A stretch of 49,536 nucleotides of DNA from Alphaproteobacteria bacterium (GCA_018336035.1 JAGXRD010000084.1:1-49536), one strand, 5' to 3'; positions 29,456 through 39,896 are shown, counted from the first letter of the stretch. The notes: generated by a model from the sequence alone, not told the origin. Translations and numbers: made by a program.

Positions 29456-30579
29456 CGCACCGCGCCCCCGTTGTCGGGCCGCCAGCGGGTCAGCGCCAGC
29501 AGCATGCCCATGGCAAAGGCCAGGGCCAGCAGCGACGAACCACCATAGGAAATGAACGGCAGCGTCATGCCCTTGGTCGGCAGCAGATGCAGGTTGACGC
29601 CGATATTGATGATGGCCTGCAAACCGAACTGCGTGGTGAGGCCAGCAGCGGCCAGCAGCACGAACAGGTTGTTTTCGGTCATCAGGCGCGAGAAGCAGCG
29701 CAGCACGATGAAGGCGAAAATGCCGACGATGAACAGGCAGGCGAACAGGCCGAATTCCTCACCGGCCACGGCGAAGATGAAGTCGGTATGCGCATCGGGC
29801 AGCACGCTTTTCACCGCGCCCTCGCCCGGACCGCGGCCCCAGACGCCGCCGGCGGCAAAAGCCTCCATGGCACGTTCGATCTGGTAATTCTCCTTCGCCG
29901 CCGGATCGAGGAAACGGTCGATGCGGCTGGCAACGTGCGGGAAGACCAGATAGGCGCCGAAGATACCGGCGACGCCGAGCGCGCCGAGCGCCAGCACCAG
30001 CACAATCGGCAGACCCGCGATGAAGAACTGCGCCATCCACACGGCGGTCACCACCACGGCCATGCCGAGATCTGGCTGCAGCAGCAGGATGCCGACCACG
30101 ATGCCAACCAGCGCGGTGGAGATTGCCCAGCCGGGGAAGCCGGTGCCCTTGCGCCATTCCGAGAACAACCAGGCGGCGACCACGGCGAAAGCCGGCTTGA
30201 CGAATTCCGAGGGCTGCAGCGACAGGCCGCCGAAGTTAATCCAGCGATGCGCGCCCTTGACCTCGACGCCCATCACGAAAGTGAGGCACATACCGACCAG
30301 CGCGCCGGCAAAGACCACCATGGCGACGCGGCGGATGCCGACCGGATCAAGCAGCGAGGTGGCGACCATGATCAGCATGGCCGGCACCAGGAAAACCATC
30401 TGGCGCTGCACGAAATGAAAATTGCCCAGACCGATGCGGTTGGCGACTGCCGGCGAGGCTGCCAGCGTCAGCACGGTGCCGACCGCGATCAGCACGGCAA
30501 TCGCCACCAGCAGCCAGCGGTCGACGGTCCACCACCAGCGGCCGAGGATGGAGGTATCGGTGCGCGAAAAGGTGATCAT
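29452..30579 (-). CDS. ftsW: Peptidoglycan polymerase FtsW (SEDS family)
   Basis: Multi-pass glycosyltransferase that polymerises lipid II at the septum with the FtsI transpeptidase. 375 aa with about ten hydrophobic membrane segments. SEDS signatures: VKGAHRWINFGGLSLQPSEFVK near residue 110, the central QPDLGMAVVV, and the C-terminal GMTLPFISYGGSSL. A cytoplasmic N-terminal tail with three consecutive Trp (GRWWWTVDR) precedes the first membrane segment. ATGA overlaps at both ends with murD and murG. Confidence 0.97.
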   Translation of the reverse strand: MITFSRTDTSILGRWWWTVDRWLLVAIAVLIAVGTVLTLAASPAVANRIGLGNFHFVQRQMVFLVPAMLIMVATSLLDPVGIRRVAMVVFAGALVGMCLTFVMGVEVKGAHRWINFGGLSLQPSEFVKPAFAVVAAWLFSEWRKGTGFPGWAISTALVGIVVGILLLQPDLGMAVVVTAVWMAQFFIAGLPIVLVLALGALGVAGIFGAYLVFPHVASRIDRFLDPAAKENYQIERAMEAFAAGGVWGRGPGEGAVKSVLPDAHTDFIFAVAGEEFGLFACLFIVGIFAFIVLRCFSRLMTENNLFVLLAAAGLTTQFGLQAIINIGVNLHLLPTKGMTLPFISYGGSSLLALAFAMGMLLALTRWRPDNGGAVR

Positions 30580-31961
30580 GCCGCGGCTCCCTGTTCACTT
30601 GCGCCGCGTTCCTGCACCAGGCGGATGAATTCGTCGCCGCGATGCTCGAAGCTCTTGAACTGATCGTAAGACGCGCAGGCCGGCGACAGCAGCACCACGG
30701 CATCCTTGATGCGATCCCTGCGCGCCGCCGCCAGTGCGTCGTCGAGTGCCTTGTCCAGCGTGCCGCAGAGCGCATGCGGCACAGCGCCGAGCGTGGCGGC
30801 GAAGTCCGTTGCTGCCTCGCCGATCAGGCTGGCGCGGCGGATGCGCGGGAACAGCGCCTTCAGGCTGTTGATGCCGCCTTCTTTCGCCTTGCCGCCGGCG
30901 ATCCAGTAGACATTTTCGAACGCCGCCAGCGCCTTTTCGGTGGAATCCGCGTTGGTGGCCTTGGAGTCATTGATGCAAGCGATGCCGTCGATGCTGCCGA
31001 CGCGCTGCAGGCGATGCTTCAGGCCGGGGAAGCTGGCAATACCGGCGCGGATGGTGTCCGCATCCAGTCCGGCGGCGCGCGCGGCGGCGAAGGCGGCAGC
31101 GATATTCTGGCCGTTATGCGCGCCGGGCAAAGCCGGGAAGTCGAGCGCGAAGACCGCCTTGCCGTTTTCATAAAGCTGGCCGTCCACGGCGCTGACGCCG
31201 TCGGGCAGGACGTCTCGGATCGAGACCGGCACAATGGTGCGGCCGATATTGTCCTGCACCAGCGCGGCATGAATGGCGCGACAATAGTCGTCATCCACGC
31301 CGATCACGGCCGTATCGCCTGCGCTCTGTCGGGCGAAAATCCGCGCCTTGATGGCGGCGTAATTCTCCATGCTGCCATGACGGTCGAGATGATCCGGTGT
31401 GATGTTCAGCAGCAGGGCGATGCGCGCCTGCCAGCCTGGCGTCAGGTCGATCTGGAAGGACGACATCTCGATCACGTAGGTGCCGTCTTTTTCAGTCTCG
31501 AAGCGCGGCAGTTCCAGCACGGCCTGGCCGATATTGCCGCCCATCGCAATCGAGCGCCCGGTGGCCTTCAGCACATGCGCCAGCAAGGCCGTGGTGGTGG
31601 ATTTTCCGTTGGTGCCGGTGATGCCATAGACAGTCGGCTTCAGCTCGCGCAGCAGCAGTTCGATATCGCCGATCACGGCCACACCGGCGCGCTGCGCATG
31701 GGCCACCACCTGGTTCGGCACCGGATGGGTCAGCGGCACGCCTGGCGCCAACGCCAGACCGGCGCAGCCGACCAGCGCGCCTTCATGCAGCTGCATCGGC
31801 TGGAAGCCGGCCACGGCAGCCGCCGCACGCGAGGCTTCGGTGTCATCCCACACACGCACCTCAGCGCCGCCAGCCAGCAGCGCGCGCGCTGTCGCCAGCC
31901 CGCTGCGCGCCAGGCCGAACACCGCCCAGGTCTGTCCGCGTGTATGGGTGAGAGCGATCAT
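30576..31961 (-). CDS. murD: UDP-N-acetylmuramoylalanine--D-glutamate ligase MurD
   Basis: Adds D-Glu to UDP-MurNAc-L-Ala. 461 aa. N-terminal WAVFGLARSGLATARAL, ATP-binding GITGTNGKSTTTALLAHVL near 114, LNITPDHLDRHGSMENY, the HRLQRVGSIDGIACINDSKATN block near 320 and a C-terminal LLSPACASYDQFKSFEHRGDEF, the MurD-specific end. Starts 7 bp after mraY. Confidence 0.97.
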   Translation of the reverse strand: MIALTHTRGQTWAVFGLARSGLATARALLAGGAEVRVWDDTEASRAAAAVAGFQPMQLHEGALVGCAGLALAPGVPLTHPVPNQVVAHAQRAGVAVIGDIELLLRELKPTVYGITGTNGKSTTTALLAHVLKATGRSIAMGGNIGQAVLELPRFETEKDGTYVIEMSSFQIDLTPGWQARIALLLNITPDHLDRHGSMENYAAIKARIFARQSAGDTAVIGVDDDYCRAIHAALVQDNIGRTIVPVSIRDVLPDGVSAVDGQLYENGKAVFALDFPALPGAHNGQNIAAAFAAARAAGLDADTIRAGIASFPGLKHRLQRVGSIDGIACINDSKATNADSTEKALAAFENVYWIAGGKAKEGGINSLKALFPRIRRASLIGEAATDFAATLGAVPHALCGTLDKALDDALAAARRDRIKDAVVLLSPACASYDQFKSFEHRGDEFIRLVQERGASEQGAAA

Positions 31962-31968
31962 CCGTGGT

Positions 31969-33054
31969 TCACCGCAGCTTCAGGGTTGAGAGGCCAACGA
32001 GTGCCAGGATCACCGAGACGATCCAGAAGCGGATCACGATGGTCGGCTCTTTCCAGCCCTTCTTCTCGTAATGGTGATGCAGCGGTGCCATGCGGAAGAC
32101 GCGCTTGCCGGTCAGCTTGAAGCTGGCGACCTGCACCATCACCGACACGGTCTCGAGCACGAAAAGCCCGCCGATGATCGCCAACACCAGCTCGTGCTTG
32201 ACGATCACGCTGACGGTGCCGAGCGCGCCGCCAAGCGACAGCGACCCGGTATCGCCCATGAAGACCATGGCAGGCGGCGCATTGAACCAGAGGAAGCCGA
32301 TGCCGGCGCCGACCAGCGCACCGCAGAAGACCGCGAGTTCGCCGGCGCCGGCGACATTGTGGATCTGCAGGTAGTTGGCGAATACGGTATTGCCGACCAG
32401 GTAGCAGATCAGGCCGAAGCTGGCGGCGGCAATCATCACCGGCACGATGGCGAGACCATCCAGGCCGTCGGTCAGGTTCACCGCATTCGACGCGCCGATC
32501 ATCACGAAGGCGGCAAACGGCATCATGAACCAGCCGAAGTTGAGCAGCACATCCTTGAAGAAGGGCACCGTCAGGCTGGTATTGAGCGGGGCGCTGCCGA
32601 TCTGGTTGATCCAGACCGCGGCGACGCCGGCGATCACAACCTGCAGCGCCAGCTTCAGTTTGCCCGGCACGCCTTTCGGGTTCTGCTTGGTGACTTTCAG
32701 ATAGTCGTCATAGAAGCCGATCAGGCCGAAACCGAAAGTGACCAGCAGCACGACCCAGACATAGCGGTTGCCGAGATCGGCCCAGAGCAGTGTACCAACG
32801 CCGATGCCGAGCAGGATCAGGAAGCCGCCCATGGTCGGTGTGCCGCGCTTGGTGAGATGACCTTCGGGGCCATCATCGCGGATCGGCTGGCCCCTGCCCT
32901 GCTTGGCGCGCAGCCAGTCGATCAGCGGCTGGCCGATCACAAACGACAGCACCATGGCGGTGAGTATTGCGCCGCCGGTGCGGAAGGTGATGTAGCGAAA
33001 CAGGTTGAGGACGTTAAATTCGTCCGCCAGCGGATACAGCAGGTGATAGAGCAT
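31969..33054 (-). CDS. mraY: Phospho-MurNAc-pentapeptide transferase MraY
   Basis: Integral membrane enzyme that makes lipid I from UDP-MurNAc-pentapeptide and undecaprenyl phosphate. 361 aa, about ten membrane segments. Motifs: [13 protein letters not shown] near residue 68, [15 protein letters not shown] with the Asp pair near 115, [16 protein letters not shown] near 190, [19 protein letters not shown] near 255 and [15 protein letters not shown] near 325. A weak AAGGAAAG site lies ahead of the ATG. 15 bp after murF. Confidence 0.98.
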   Translation of the reverse strand: MLYHLLYPLADEFNVLNLFRYITFRTGGAILTAMVLSFVIGQPLIDWLRAKQGRGQPIRDDGPEGHLTKRGTPTMGGFLILLGIGVGTLLWADLGNRYVWVVLLVTFGFGLIGFYDDYLKVTKQNPKGVPGKLKLALQVVIAGVAAVWINQIGSAPLNTSLTVPFFKDVLLNFGWFMMPFAAFVMIGASNAVNLTDGLDGLAIVPVMIAAASFGLICYLVGNTVFANYLQIHNVAGAGELAVFCGALVGAGIGFLWFNAPPAMVFMGDTGSLSLGGALGTVSVIVKHELVLAIIGGLFVLETVSVMVQVASFKLTGKRVFRMAPLHHHYEKKGWKEPTIVIRFWIVSVILALVGLSTLKLR

Positions 33055-33069
33055 TCTTTTATACTTTCC

Positions 33070-34497
33070 TTACCAGCCGTTGGCGGCGCGCGGATGCGGC
33101 GCGGGGTTCAGCATGTCTTCAACAATCTTGCCCATGCGGCTGCCGAGCGAGCCTTTCACCAGCAACACATCGCCCGAACGCACGGCGCGGCGCAGCGGCT
33201 GGATCAGTTCAAGAGAGTTCGGCGCGTAGTGGCCACGCATCTGCGGCGGCAGTGCGTCGTACAGCCCTTTCATCAGCGGGCCGCAGGCAAACACCAGATC
33301 GATCCTCTCGCGCACCAGATCGGCAGCGAGGCCGATATGCGCCGCCTGCTCTTCGGGACCGAGTTCCAGCATGTCGCCGATCACGGCGATGCGGCGGCCA
33401 CGCGTGTTGCTCGGCTTGGCCATCGCCAGCACGGCGAAGGCGGCGCGCATGCTGGGCGGGCTGGCATTGTAACTGTCGTCGATCAGGTCGAGCTGGCCGC
33501 CGTCGCGCCAGTCGAGCGTATGGCGTTCGCCGCGGCCCTTCGGCGCGGTGACATCGGCCAGCGCCATACCGGCTTCGGCCAGATCGCCGCCGGCCAGATG
33601 CACGGCCGCCAGCACGCCGAGCGCGTTCAGCACCCAGTGGCGGCCCGGCGCCCCGATCTTGAAGGTCATCGGATGGCCGAGGATTTCAGCCGCCACGCAG
33701 GAACAGGCCGAATGCGGCGCATATTTCACCAGCTTGGCCTGCGCCTCGGGGTGTTCGCCGAAGCCGATCACTTCGGCGGCGCCGGCGGCGCGGGCTGCAG
33801 CCGCGATCCGCTCGAAATGCGGCGTGTCGCGGTTGACGATGGCGATGCCACCCGATTCCAGACCGGCGAAGATTTCCGCCTTGGCATCGGCAATGCCTTC
33901 AATGCTGTCGAAATTCTCCAGATGTACCGGCTCGATGGTGGTGATGATGGCGATATGCGGACGGACCAGCTTCGACAGCGGCGCGATCTCGTTGGCATGG
34001 TTCATGCCCATCTCGATCACGGCATAGCGCGTATCGACCGGCATGCGCGCCAGCGTCAGCGGCACGCCCCAATGATTGTTGAGATTGCCGACCGAAGCAT
34101 GCGTCGCCCCTTGCTGGCTCAGCACATGACGCAGCATTTCCTTGGTCGAGGTCTTGCCGACACTGCCAGTCACGCCGATCACCCTGGCGCCGCAACGCTG
34201 GCGCGCCGCAGAGGCGAGATCGTTCAAACCCTGGAAGGTATCCTTCACGCGCAGCAGATTGCCGCCCGGCAAAGTCTGCGGGCCGTTATCCACCATCGCA
34301 GCCGCAGCACCTTTCGCCAGTGCATCGGCGACAAAAACATGGCCGTCGAAATTCGGACCGCGGATGGCGATGAACAGATCGCCGAAGCCGACGGTGCGGC
34401 TGTCGATCGACACACCCGATGCAGTCCAGAAACCGTTGCCCTGTCCATGCGTGGCAGAGGCGGCTTCGGCAGATGTCCACAGCGCGAAAGCTTCCAT
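33070..34497 (-). CDS. murF: UDP-MurNAc-tripeptide--D-alanyl-D-alanine ligase MurF
   Basis: Adds the D-Ala-D-Ala dipeptide to complete the stem pentapeptide. 475 aa. N-terminal SIDSRTVGFGDLFIAIRGPNFDGH, ATP-binding GVTGSVGKTSTKEMLRHVL near 108, SVGNLNNHWGVPLTLARMP, EMGMNHANEIAPLS, and the C-terminal DDSYNASPPSMRAAF. The ATG at 34497 overlaps the murE stop by one base (TAATG), so translation is probably re-initiated. Confidence 0.97.
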   Translation of the reverse strand: MEAFALWTSAEAASATHGQGNGFWTASGVSIDSRTVGFGDLFIAIRGPNFDGHVFVADALAKGAAAAMVDNGPQTLPGGNLLRVKDTFQGLNDLASAARQRCGARVIGVTGSVGKTSTKEMLRHVLSQQGATHASVGNLNNHWGVPLTLARMPVDTRYAVIEMGMNHANEIAPLSKLVRPHIAIITTIEPVHLENFDSIEGIADAKAEIFAGLESGGIAIVNRDTPHFERIAAAARAAGAAEVIGFGEHPEAQAKLVKYAPHSACSCVAAEILGHPMTFKIGAPGRHWVLNALGVLAAVHLAGGDLAEAGMALADVTAPKGRGERHTLDWRDGGQLDLIDDSYNASPPSMRAAFAVLAMAKPSNTRGRRIAVIGDMLELGPEEQAAHIGLAADLVRERIDLVFACGPLMKGLYDALPPQMRGHYAPNSLELIQPLRRAVRSGDVLLVKGSLGSRMGKIVEDMLNPAPHPRAANGW

Positions 34498-35987
34498 TAA
34501 CCTTTACCTCCGTATGGTGCGCTGCCCGAACCAGACACTTTGTCCGCCGCAGACACGGCTTCGCGCGCAACAAGCAGGTCGTCGAAGGGGCGCACTTCAC
34601 CGCCCACGATCTGTCCCTGTTCATGGCCCTTGCCAGCAATCAGCAGCAGATCACCCGGCTGCAATTCATTCACCGCTGCGAAAATCGCCGCGCGGCGGTC
34701 ACCGATTTCAGTCGCGTCCTTCGCCGCCGCCATCACGGCGGCGCGGATCGTGGCGGCATCTTCACTGCGCGGATTGTCATCGGTGACGAAAATGCGGTCG
34801 GCAAGCTTCGTCGCCACCTCACCCATCAGCGGACGTTTGCCGCGATCGCGATCACCGCCGCAGCCAAACACCACGACCAGGCGCTGCACCGTATGCGGGC
34901 GGGCCGCCTTCAGCACGGTCTCCAGCGCATCGGGGGTATGTGCGTAATCGACAAAGATGCTGGCGCCATTCCTGCGCTGCGCCGCCTTCTGCATGCGACC
35001 GGGTACGCCTTCGAGCGAGACCAGGGTTTCCCAGGCCGCCGCGGGATGAATGCCGCAACCGACCACGAGGCCGAGTGCCGCCAGCACATTGCCGGCCTGG
35101 AAGCCGCCGATCAGCGGCAGGTCGACATGGCGGCGCACACCGAAGACTTCGGCTTCGACCTGCAGACCACCGGCGTGTGGCACGGCGGCCAGCAGCTTGA
35201 GTTCGGTGCCGAGTTGGCCATAGCGGATCAGGCGCTGGCCGCGACGGGTGCAGATCTGCTCGACCTTGGCACCCAGCGCGGAATCCATGTTGATCACGGC
35301 CGCGCCACTGGTCGGTAGCAGCGTGTCGAACAGCCGCAGCTTGGCATTGAAGTAATCCTCGACCGTCGCATGGTAGTCCATGTGGTCGCGGGTCAGATTC
35401 GTGAAGGCGGCGGCCTGCGGCGCAATGCCATCAAGGCGGAACTGGTCGAGGCCATGGCTGGAGGCTTCGAGCGCCAGATACTCGACACCGGCCTGCTGCG
35501 CCATGCTCAGCAATTCATGCAGCCGCACCGGATCGGGTGTGGTATGCGCCACCGGCACATCAAGACCAGTTCCATTGAGGCCGAGCGTGCCGAGGCTGGC
35601 GCTCTTGTGGCCCAGGCGCGCCCAAATCTGCGCGGTGAAATTCGCCACCGAGGTCTTGCCGTTGGTGCCGGTAACGGCAGCGATATGCTTCGGCTGTGCG
35701 CCGAAGAAGCTGGCGGCCATCAGCGCCAGGCGACGGCGCGGATTGGCATCGGTGACGAAGGCGATCTGGCCGGCAAAGGCCGGATCGACATGATCGCTCA
35801 GCACCGCGACAGCGCCCTTCTCCCGTGCATCGGGAATAAAGCGATGGCCATCGGCCTGCGTGCCCTTGAGCGCGGCAAAGACAAAGCCCGGACGCACGGC
35901 GCGGCTGTCGGCGGTCAGGCCGGCGACATCCAGCGCGGCGGCGCGGGGATCGAGCGGGAGATCGGCGCAGAGTTCACTGAGACGCAA
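34497..35987 (-). CDS. murE: UDP-MurNAc-tripeptide synthetase MurE (meso-diaminopimelate adding)
   Basis: Adds the third stem residue; the DNPR motif (TDDNPRSED near residue 400) indicates meso-diaminopimelate, as expected for a Gram-negative. 496 aa from a TTG at 35987, chosen because CAGGAG precedes it, it overlaps the ftsI end, and no ATG or GTG lies before the conserved GLTADSRAVRPGFVFAALKG. The reading from 36161 is an Arg-rich antisense-like extension inside ftsI and is rejected. Other motifs: AVTGTNGKTSVANF near 105, EASSHGLDQFRLDG, NLTRDHMDYH and VFGCGGDRDRGKRPLM. Confidence 0.95.
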   Translation of the reverse strand: MRLSELCADLPLDPRAAALDVAGLTADSRAVRPGFVFAALKGTQADGHRFIPDAREKGAVAVLSDHVDPAFAGQIAFVTDANPRRRLALMAASFFGAQPKHIAAVTGTNGKTSVANFTAQIWARLGHKSASLGTLGLNGTGLDVPVAHTTPDPVRLHELLSMAQQAGVEYLALEASSHGLDQFRLDGIAPQAAAFTNLTRDHMDYHATVEDYFNAKLRLFDTLLPTSGAAVINMDSALGAKVEQICTRRGQRLIRYGQLGTELKLLAAVPHAGGLQVEAEVFGVRRHVDLPLIGGFQAGNVLAALGLVVGCGIHPAAAWETLVSLEGVPGRMQKAAQRRNGASIFVDYAHTPDALETVLKAARPHTVQRLVVVFGCGGDRDRGKRPLMGEVATKLADRIFVTDDNPRSEDAATIRAAVMAAAKDATEIGDRRAAIFAAVNELQPGDLLLIAGKGHEQGQIVGGEVRPFDDLLVAREAVSAADKVSGSGSAPYGGKG

Positions 35988-37836
35988 GTTTCTTCTCCTG
36001 CGTCTTGACGGTGACGTTGGCTGGCACGGCATTGGCAACAGGCGCGCTGAAATTCGGCATCGGCTGGCCGGGGATCGGCACATACATGGCCTGGCGCATG
36101 GCCGGCGAATTCTCGTCCACCGGCGGCACGCCCAGCATCGGCGCGATGCGGTTGATGACACGGCCGACGGTCGGCGCAGCGGTCCAGCCGGCGGTGGCGA
36201 AACCGTAGGTGCTCTTCTGGCCTTTCGGCTCGTCGATCATGATCTGGACGACGTAGCGCGGATTGTTCATCGGGAAGCCGGCGACGAAGGTGTTGAACAG
36301 CGCCTTCTTGTTGTAGCCGCCGCGATCGTTGACCTTTTCCGAGGTGCCAGTCTTGCCGCCGACCAGATAGCCCTCGGCAGCAGCCTTCTTGCCGGTACCT
36401 TCATCGACCACCAGCAACATCAGCTTGCGCATCACGTCGCTGACCTCGCGGCGCAGCACCTGGCGGCCCGGCGCCGGCATGCCCTGCGGACGCTTGATCA
36501 GAGTCGGCGGATGCAGCACGCCGCCATTGATGATGGCGGAGGTGGCGGTGGCGAGCTGCAACGGCGTGACCGACAGGCCATGGCCGAAGGAGATCGTCAT
36601 CGTCTCGACGGTCTTCCACTGGCGCGGGATCAGCGGCGCACCGATCTCGGGCAGTTCCAGCGCCGGCTTGTTCAGCATGCCCATACGCTGCATGAATTCG
36701 CGCTGGCGCTCCGGGCCGACATCGACGGCCATCTTGGCCGAACCGATGTTGGACGAGTACATGAAGATTTCCGGTACGCTGAGCCAGCGGTTCTTCGGAT
36801 GGTCGTCCTTGATGGTGAAGCGCGAAATCTGGATCGGCCGGCTGGCGTCGTAGCCGCCGCTCAGCTTGACGCTGCCGTAATCCAGCGCCATCGCCGTGTT
36901 CAGCGTCTTCATGGTCGAACCCATTTCATAGACGCCGAGCGTGATGCGGTTGAACCGCGACTCCTTGCTCGCCGTGCCCGGTTCGGCCGGATCGAAATCG
37001 GGCAGGCTGACCAGCGAGATGATCTCGCCGGTATAGATATCCATGACAATGCCGCCGCCGCCGATGGCGTTGAAATACTCTATCGTCTTGGCGACTTCGT
37101 CGCGCATCACATGCTGCACGCGCAGATCGATGCTGAGTTCAAGCGGATCGCCGGTGCGCGTCGGGTCCTTCAGCTGCTCGTCGAAATGCTGCTCGATGCC
37201 GGAAATGCCCTTGCCGTCGATATCGGTATAGCCGACGACATGCACACCGAGCGCACCCTGCGGATAGATGCGGCGCTGCTCGTTATGGAAATACAGGCCG
37301 GGAATGCCGAGGCGGTTGACCTCATACTGCTCACGCGGCGTCAGTCCGCGCTTGAGCCAGACGAAGCTTTTGCCCGAAGCCAGCTTGGCCTGCACCTCGC
37401 CAACCGGCAGTTCGGGCAGCGCCTGCACCAGTCGCGTGGCGGCACCGGCGGGATTCTGCACCTTGCGCGGATCGGCATAGAGCGAGGCGATCTTGAGGTT
37501 GGTCGCCAGGATCTGTCCGTTGCGGTCGACAATCGGCTGACGCTCCATCAGCGCCGTCTTCGCCCCCAGCTCCGGATTGAAGCCGCGCGCGACGGCAGGT
37601 TCTGACGCACCGCGCAACACGGTGAGTTCGACCAGACGACCGCCCAGCAGCAGAAAGGCCAGCGAGAACAGGCCGATGCCGATCACCAGACGGCCGCGGC
37701 TGGCATCCAGCGCCTGCTTCGCGGCACCTTCCAGGCGCACCATCGCCGGGCTACCGGGCATGTCGGCCGGCGTGCAGGGCGGACGCGGCTTCAGCTTCGG
37801 CGGCTGATTTTTCGGCGTGCGGCGGAACAGACCCAT
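35974..37836 (-). CDS. ftsI: Septal peptidoglycan transpeptidase FtsI (PBP3)
   Basis: Class B penicillin-binding protein that cross-links septal peptidoglycan with FtsW. 620 aa: a Pro/Lys-rich cytoplasmic tail of about 50 residues, one membrane anchor (about 51-70, VIGIGLFSLAFLLLGG), a pedestal domain (RQPIVDRNGQILATN near 110), and the transpeptidase domain with the active-site Ser of GSTMK at about 307, YSSNIGS near 360 and KTGTS at about 495. The ATG at 37836 overlaps the ftsL stop as TGATG; a GTG one codon earlier is also possible. It ends 14 bp into murE. Confidence 0.97.
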   Translation of the reverse strand: MGLFRRTPKNQPPKLKPRPPCTPADMPGSPAMVRLEGAAKQALDASRGRLVIGIGLFSLAFLLLGGRLVELTVLRGASEPAVARGFNPELGAKTALMERQPIVDRNGQILATNLKIASLYADPRKVQNPAGAATRLVQALPELPVGEVQAKLASGKSFVWLKRGLTPREQYEVNRLGIPGLYFHNEQRRIYPQGALGVHVVGYTDIDGKGISGIEQHFDEQLKDPTRTGDPLELSIDLRVQHVMRDEVAKTIEYFNAIGGGGIVMDIYTGEIISLVSLPDFDPAEPGTASKESRFNRITLGVYEMGSTMKTLNTAMALDYGSVKLSGGYDASRPIQISRFTIKDDHPKNRWLSVPEIFMYSSNIGSAKMAVDVGPERQREFMQRMGMLNKPALELPEIGAPLIPRQWKTVETMTISFGHGLSVTPLQLATATSAIINGGVLHPPTLIKRPQGMPAPGRQVLRREVSDVMRKLMLLVVDEGTGKKAAAEGYLVGGKTGTSEKVNDRGGYNKKALFNTFVAGFPMNNPRYVVQIMIDEPKGQKSTYGFATAGWTAAPTVGRVINRIAPMLGVPPVDENSPAMRQAMYVPIPGQPMPNFSAPVANAVPANVTVKTQEKKLASQ

Positions 37837-38357
37837 CACTGAGCCCTCCGCGGTTTGTCATTACCGCGCTGCATCGCGCCAAGCACGGCCGCGACTTCGG
37901 CATCGAATGCGGCCGGTGCTTCGGCGGCAGGCTTGGCAGCGACCTGCATCGAGGATGCAGGCGCAGCGGTCACGGCGGCCACAGGCTGGGCGGGCACCGG
38001 AACAGGCGCGGCAGCCATCGGCGGCAGCGCAGGTGCCGTGACGGCCGGGGCAGGCTGCTGCGAATTAGGCGTGCCGCGATCCTGCCGCCAGGGCAATGCT
38101 TCGATGGCCACGATATCCTTCGCCGTCGTGCTGCGCATCTCGAGCAGGCGCTGTGCCTTGTCCTGCAAATAGTCGGGACGGCTCAGATAGCTCCACTCGG
38201 CCTGCAGCACGCCAATGGTTTCGCGTTCCTGGCTGAGCGCGCGATTGAGTTCGATCAGCTCTTCTTCCAGACGCTGCACTTCATACGAAAGCTGATAGAG
38301 GCCGAAAGACACCACGGCGAGCAGCAGCAACGCGATCAGGGACAGGCCGCGGCTCAT
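37836..38357 (-). CDS. ftsL: Cell division protein FtsL
   Basis: Small bitopic divisome protein of the FtsQBL complex that activates FtsWI. 173 aa: a very short cytoplasmic end, a membrane segment at about 5-22 ([19 protein letters not shown]), a leucine-zipper-like coiled coil at about 24-75 ([19 protein letters not shown] onward) and then an Ala/Pro-rich tail of about 80 residues, longer than in E. coli FtsL (121 aa). Overlaps rsmH by ATGA. Confidence 0.9.
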   Translation of the reverse strand: MSRGLSLIALLLLAVVSFGLYQLSYEVQRLEEELIELNRALSQERETIGVLQAEWSYLSRPDYLQDKAQRLLEMRSTTAKDIVAIEALPWRQDRGTPNSQQPAPAVTAPALPPMAAAPVPVPAQPVAAVTAAPASSMQVAAKPAAEAPAAFDAEVAAVLGAMQRGNDKPRRAQ

Positions 38358-39373
38358 GCTGCCTCCCGCATGTCGTCATCCGGCCAGGCCGGGGCGGCGG
38401 TGCGCTTGGCCGCGCGCAGCTTGGCGGACCGGGCGCGCGGATTGGCAGCGGCCTCGGACTCGGCAGGCGCCAGTGCGCCCTTGTGCAGCAGCTCGAAACT
38501 CGGGGCGCGCGGGGCCTTGGTGGCTTCCGGCAGATGGCGCGAACTGCCGGTCTGCTTGCCGCAGCGGCGGTCGAGGAAATGCTTCACGACGCGGTCTTCC
38601 AGAGAATGGAACGACACGACCGCAAGCCGGCCTTCCGGCTTGAGCAACTTTTCGGCAGCGACCAGACCACGACGCAGTTCGCCGAGTTCGTCATTCACCA
38701 CGATACGCAGTGCCTGGAAGGTGCGGGTCGCCGGGTTGATGCCGGGGGCGGCGCGCACCACGCGGGCGACGATCTGCGCCAGCTGACGGGTGCGGGTGAT
38801 CGGCGCTTCGATACGAGCGGCCACGATGGCGCGCGCCACAGCACGGGCGCGGCGCTCTTCGCCATAGAGATAGATGATATCGGCCAGTTCGGCCTCGTCG
38901 CGGCTATTGACGATATCGGCAGCGGTTTCGCCCTGGTCCGACATGCGCATGTCGAGCGGGCCATCCTGCTGGAAGGAGAAACCGCGATCCGCCTGATCGA
39001 TCTGCATGGACGAGACGCCGATATCCAGCGCGACACCATCGACGCCCTGAATGCCGATCTGGTTGAGCAGCATGTCCATATCGCCGAAGCGGCCGGCCAG
39101 CAGACGGAAGCGGCCGGGATGGGCAGTCGAGACGCGGTCGGCATGGATCTGCACGGTGGGATCGCGGTCGATGCCGATCACCTGGCACTCCGCCGCGGCC
39201 AGCAGGGCCGAACTATAACCACCCGCACCAAAGGTCCCGTCCACAAGCACTTCACCGGCGCGCGGCGCCAACGCCGCGACAACCTCACCGCACATCACGG
39301 AGAGATGAACCGTTCCTGCGGCTTTTTCATGGCCGTTTTTGTCTTGCGGACGAAAACGGTCCGCCGGGCTCAC
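38354..39373 (-). CDS. rsmH: 16S rRNA (cytosine1402-N4)-methyltransferase RsmH (MraW)
   Basis: Methylates C1402 in the 30S decoding centre. 339 aa from a GTG at 39373 that overlaps the mraZ stop as GTGA; the longer reading from 39457 lies in mraZ. Motifs: [21 protein letters not shown]-binding [15 protein letters not shown] near 40, [18 protein letters not shown] near 115 and [21 protein letters not shown] near 260. Second gene of the dcw cluster. Confidence 0.96.
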   Translation of the reverse strand: MSPADRFRPQDKNGHEKAAGTVHLSVMCGEVVAALAPRAGEVLVDGTFGAGGYSSALLAAAECQVIGIDRDPTVQIHADRVSTAHPGRFRLLAGRFGDMDMLLNQIGIQGVDGVALDIGVSSMQIDQADRGFSFQQDGPLDMRMSDQGETAADIVNSRDEAELADIIYLYGEERRARAVARAIVAARIEAPITRTRQLAQIVARVVRAAPGINPATRTFQALRIVVNDELGELRRGLVAAEKLLKPEGRLAVVSFHSLEDRVVKHFLDRRCGKQTGSSRHLPEATKAPRAPSFELLHKGALAPAESEAAANPRARSAKLRAAKRTAAPAWPDDDMREAA

Positions 39374-39843
39374 GCTTTTGTCCCCGTATCGGAGGAACCA
39401 CCGTTGCGCAGCCAGGCTGCGGCCTTTGCTCGCGCCTCGCTGGCGCGTGCCTCCCAAGCCTTCGGCTCCCAGATCTGGAAGCTGTGGCGGCGGCCGACGA
39501 AGACCGCCTCGCCCGGCGAGGCCAGGCCGGCATGGTCGAGGAATTGCGGCTGCAGCTGGATGCGGCCTTCCTGATCCAGATTCAGCTCGCTGAGAAACGG
39601 CAGCAGGCCGTCGATCAGCATTTCACGTTCCGGATGCAGGTCCGGCAGTTCGTCGATGCGGCGATTGACGCCGTCGAGATAGTCACGCCCGCCGGCGACC
39701 AGCGCCGGGGCGGAAATATCGGGACCGAGAATGAGGCCGCCTTCCGGCTGGCGACGGGTCAGCAGGGCGCGATACGGCGCAGGTACCGAAACACGGCCCT
39801 TGGCGTCGATCCGATTCTTGAAGGTGGAGAGAAACAGCTCCAC
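39370..39843 (-). CDS. mraZ: Transcriptional regulator MraZ
   Basis: DNA-binding ring-forming protein with two AbrB-like (SpoVT) domains, which represses its own promoter and hence the dcw cluster. 157 aa from a GTG; the start [20 protein letters not shown] is diagnostic, and a second DAKGR-like half is seen as [19 protein letters not shown] near 95-115. First gene of the cluster. Its predicted promoter about 60 bp upstream is covered by TGGG repeats in 10-bp register, the arrangement reported for MraZ binding. Confidence 0.95.
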   Translation of the reverse strand: MELFLSTFKNRIDAKGRVSVPAPYRALLTRRQPEGGLILGPDISAPALVAGGRDYLDGVNRRIDELPDLHPEREMLIDGLLPFLSELNLDQEGRIQLQPQFLDHAGLASPGEAVFVGRRHSFQIWEPKAWEARASEARAKAAAWLRNGGSSDTGTKA

Positions 39844-39896
39844 GCCGCGCCCCCGCGCTCTCTCCCGGCGAACTACCCCCCTTGGGTATCCTGACC

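Noticed and set aside
32071-34500. An 809-codon open frame on the plus strand opposite mraY and murF
   Set aside because: It is the antisense of two certain genes; its product is His/Gln/Arg-rich with no motif, typical of the reverse frame in high-GC DNA.
39374-39457. A 28-codon N-terminal extension of rsmH inside mraZ
   Set aside because: The GTG at 39373 makes a GTGA overlap with the mraZ stop, and the extension does not resemble RsmH.
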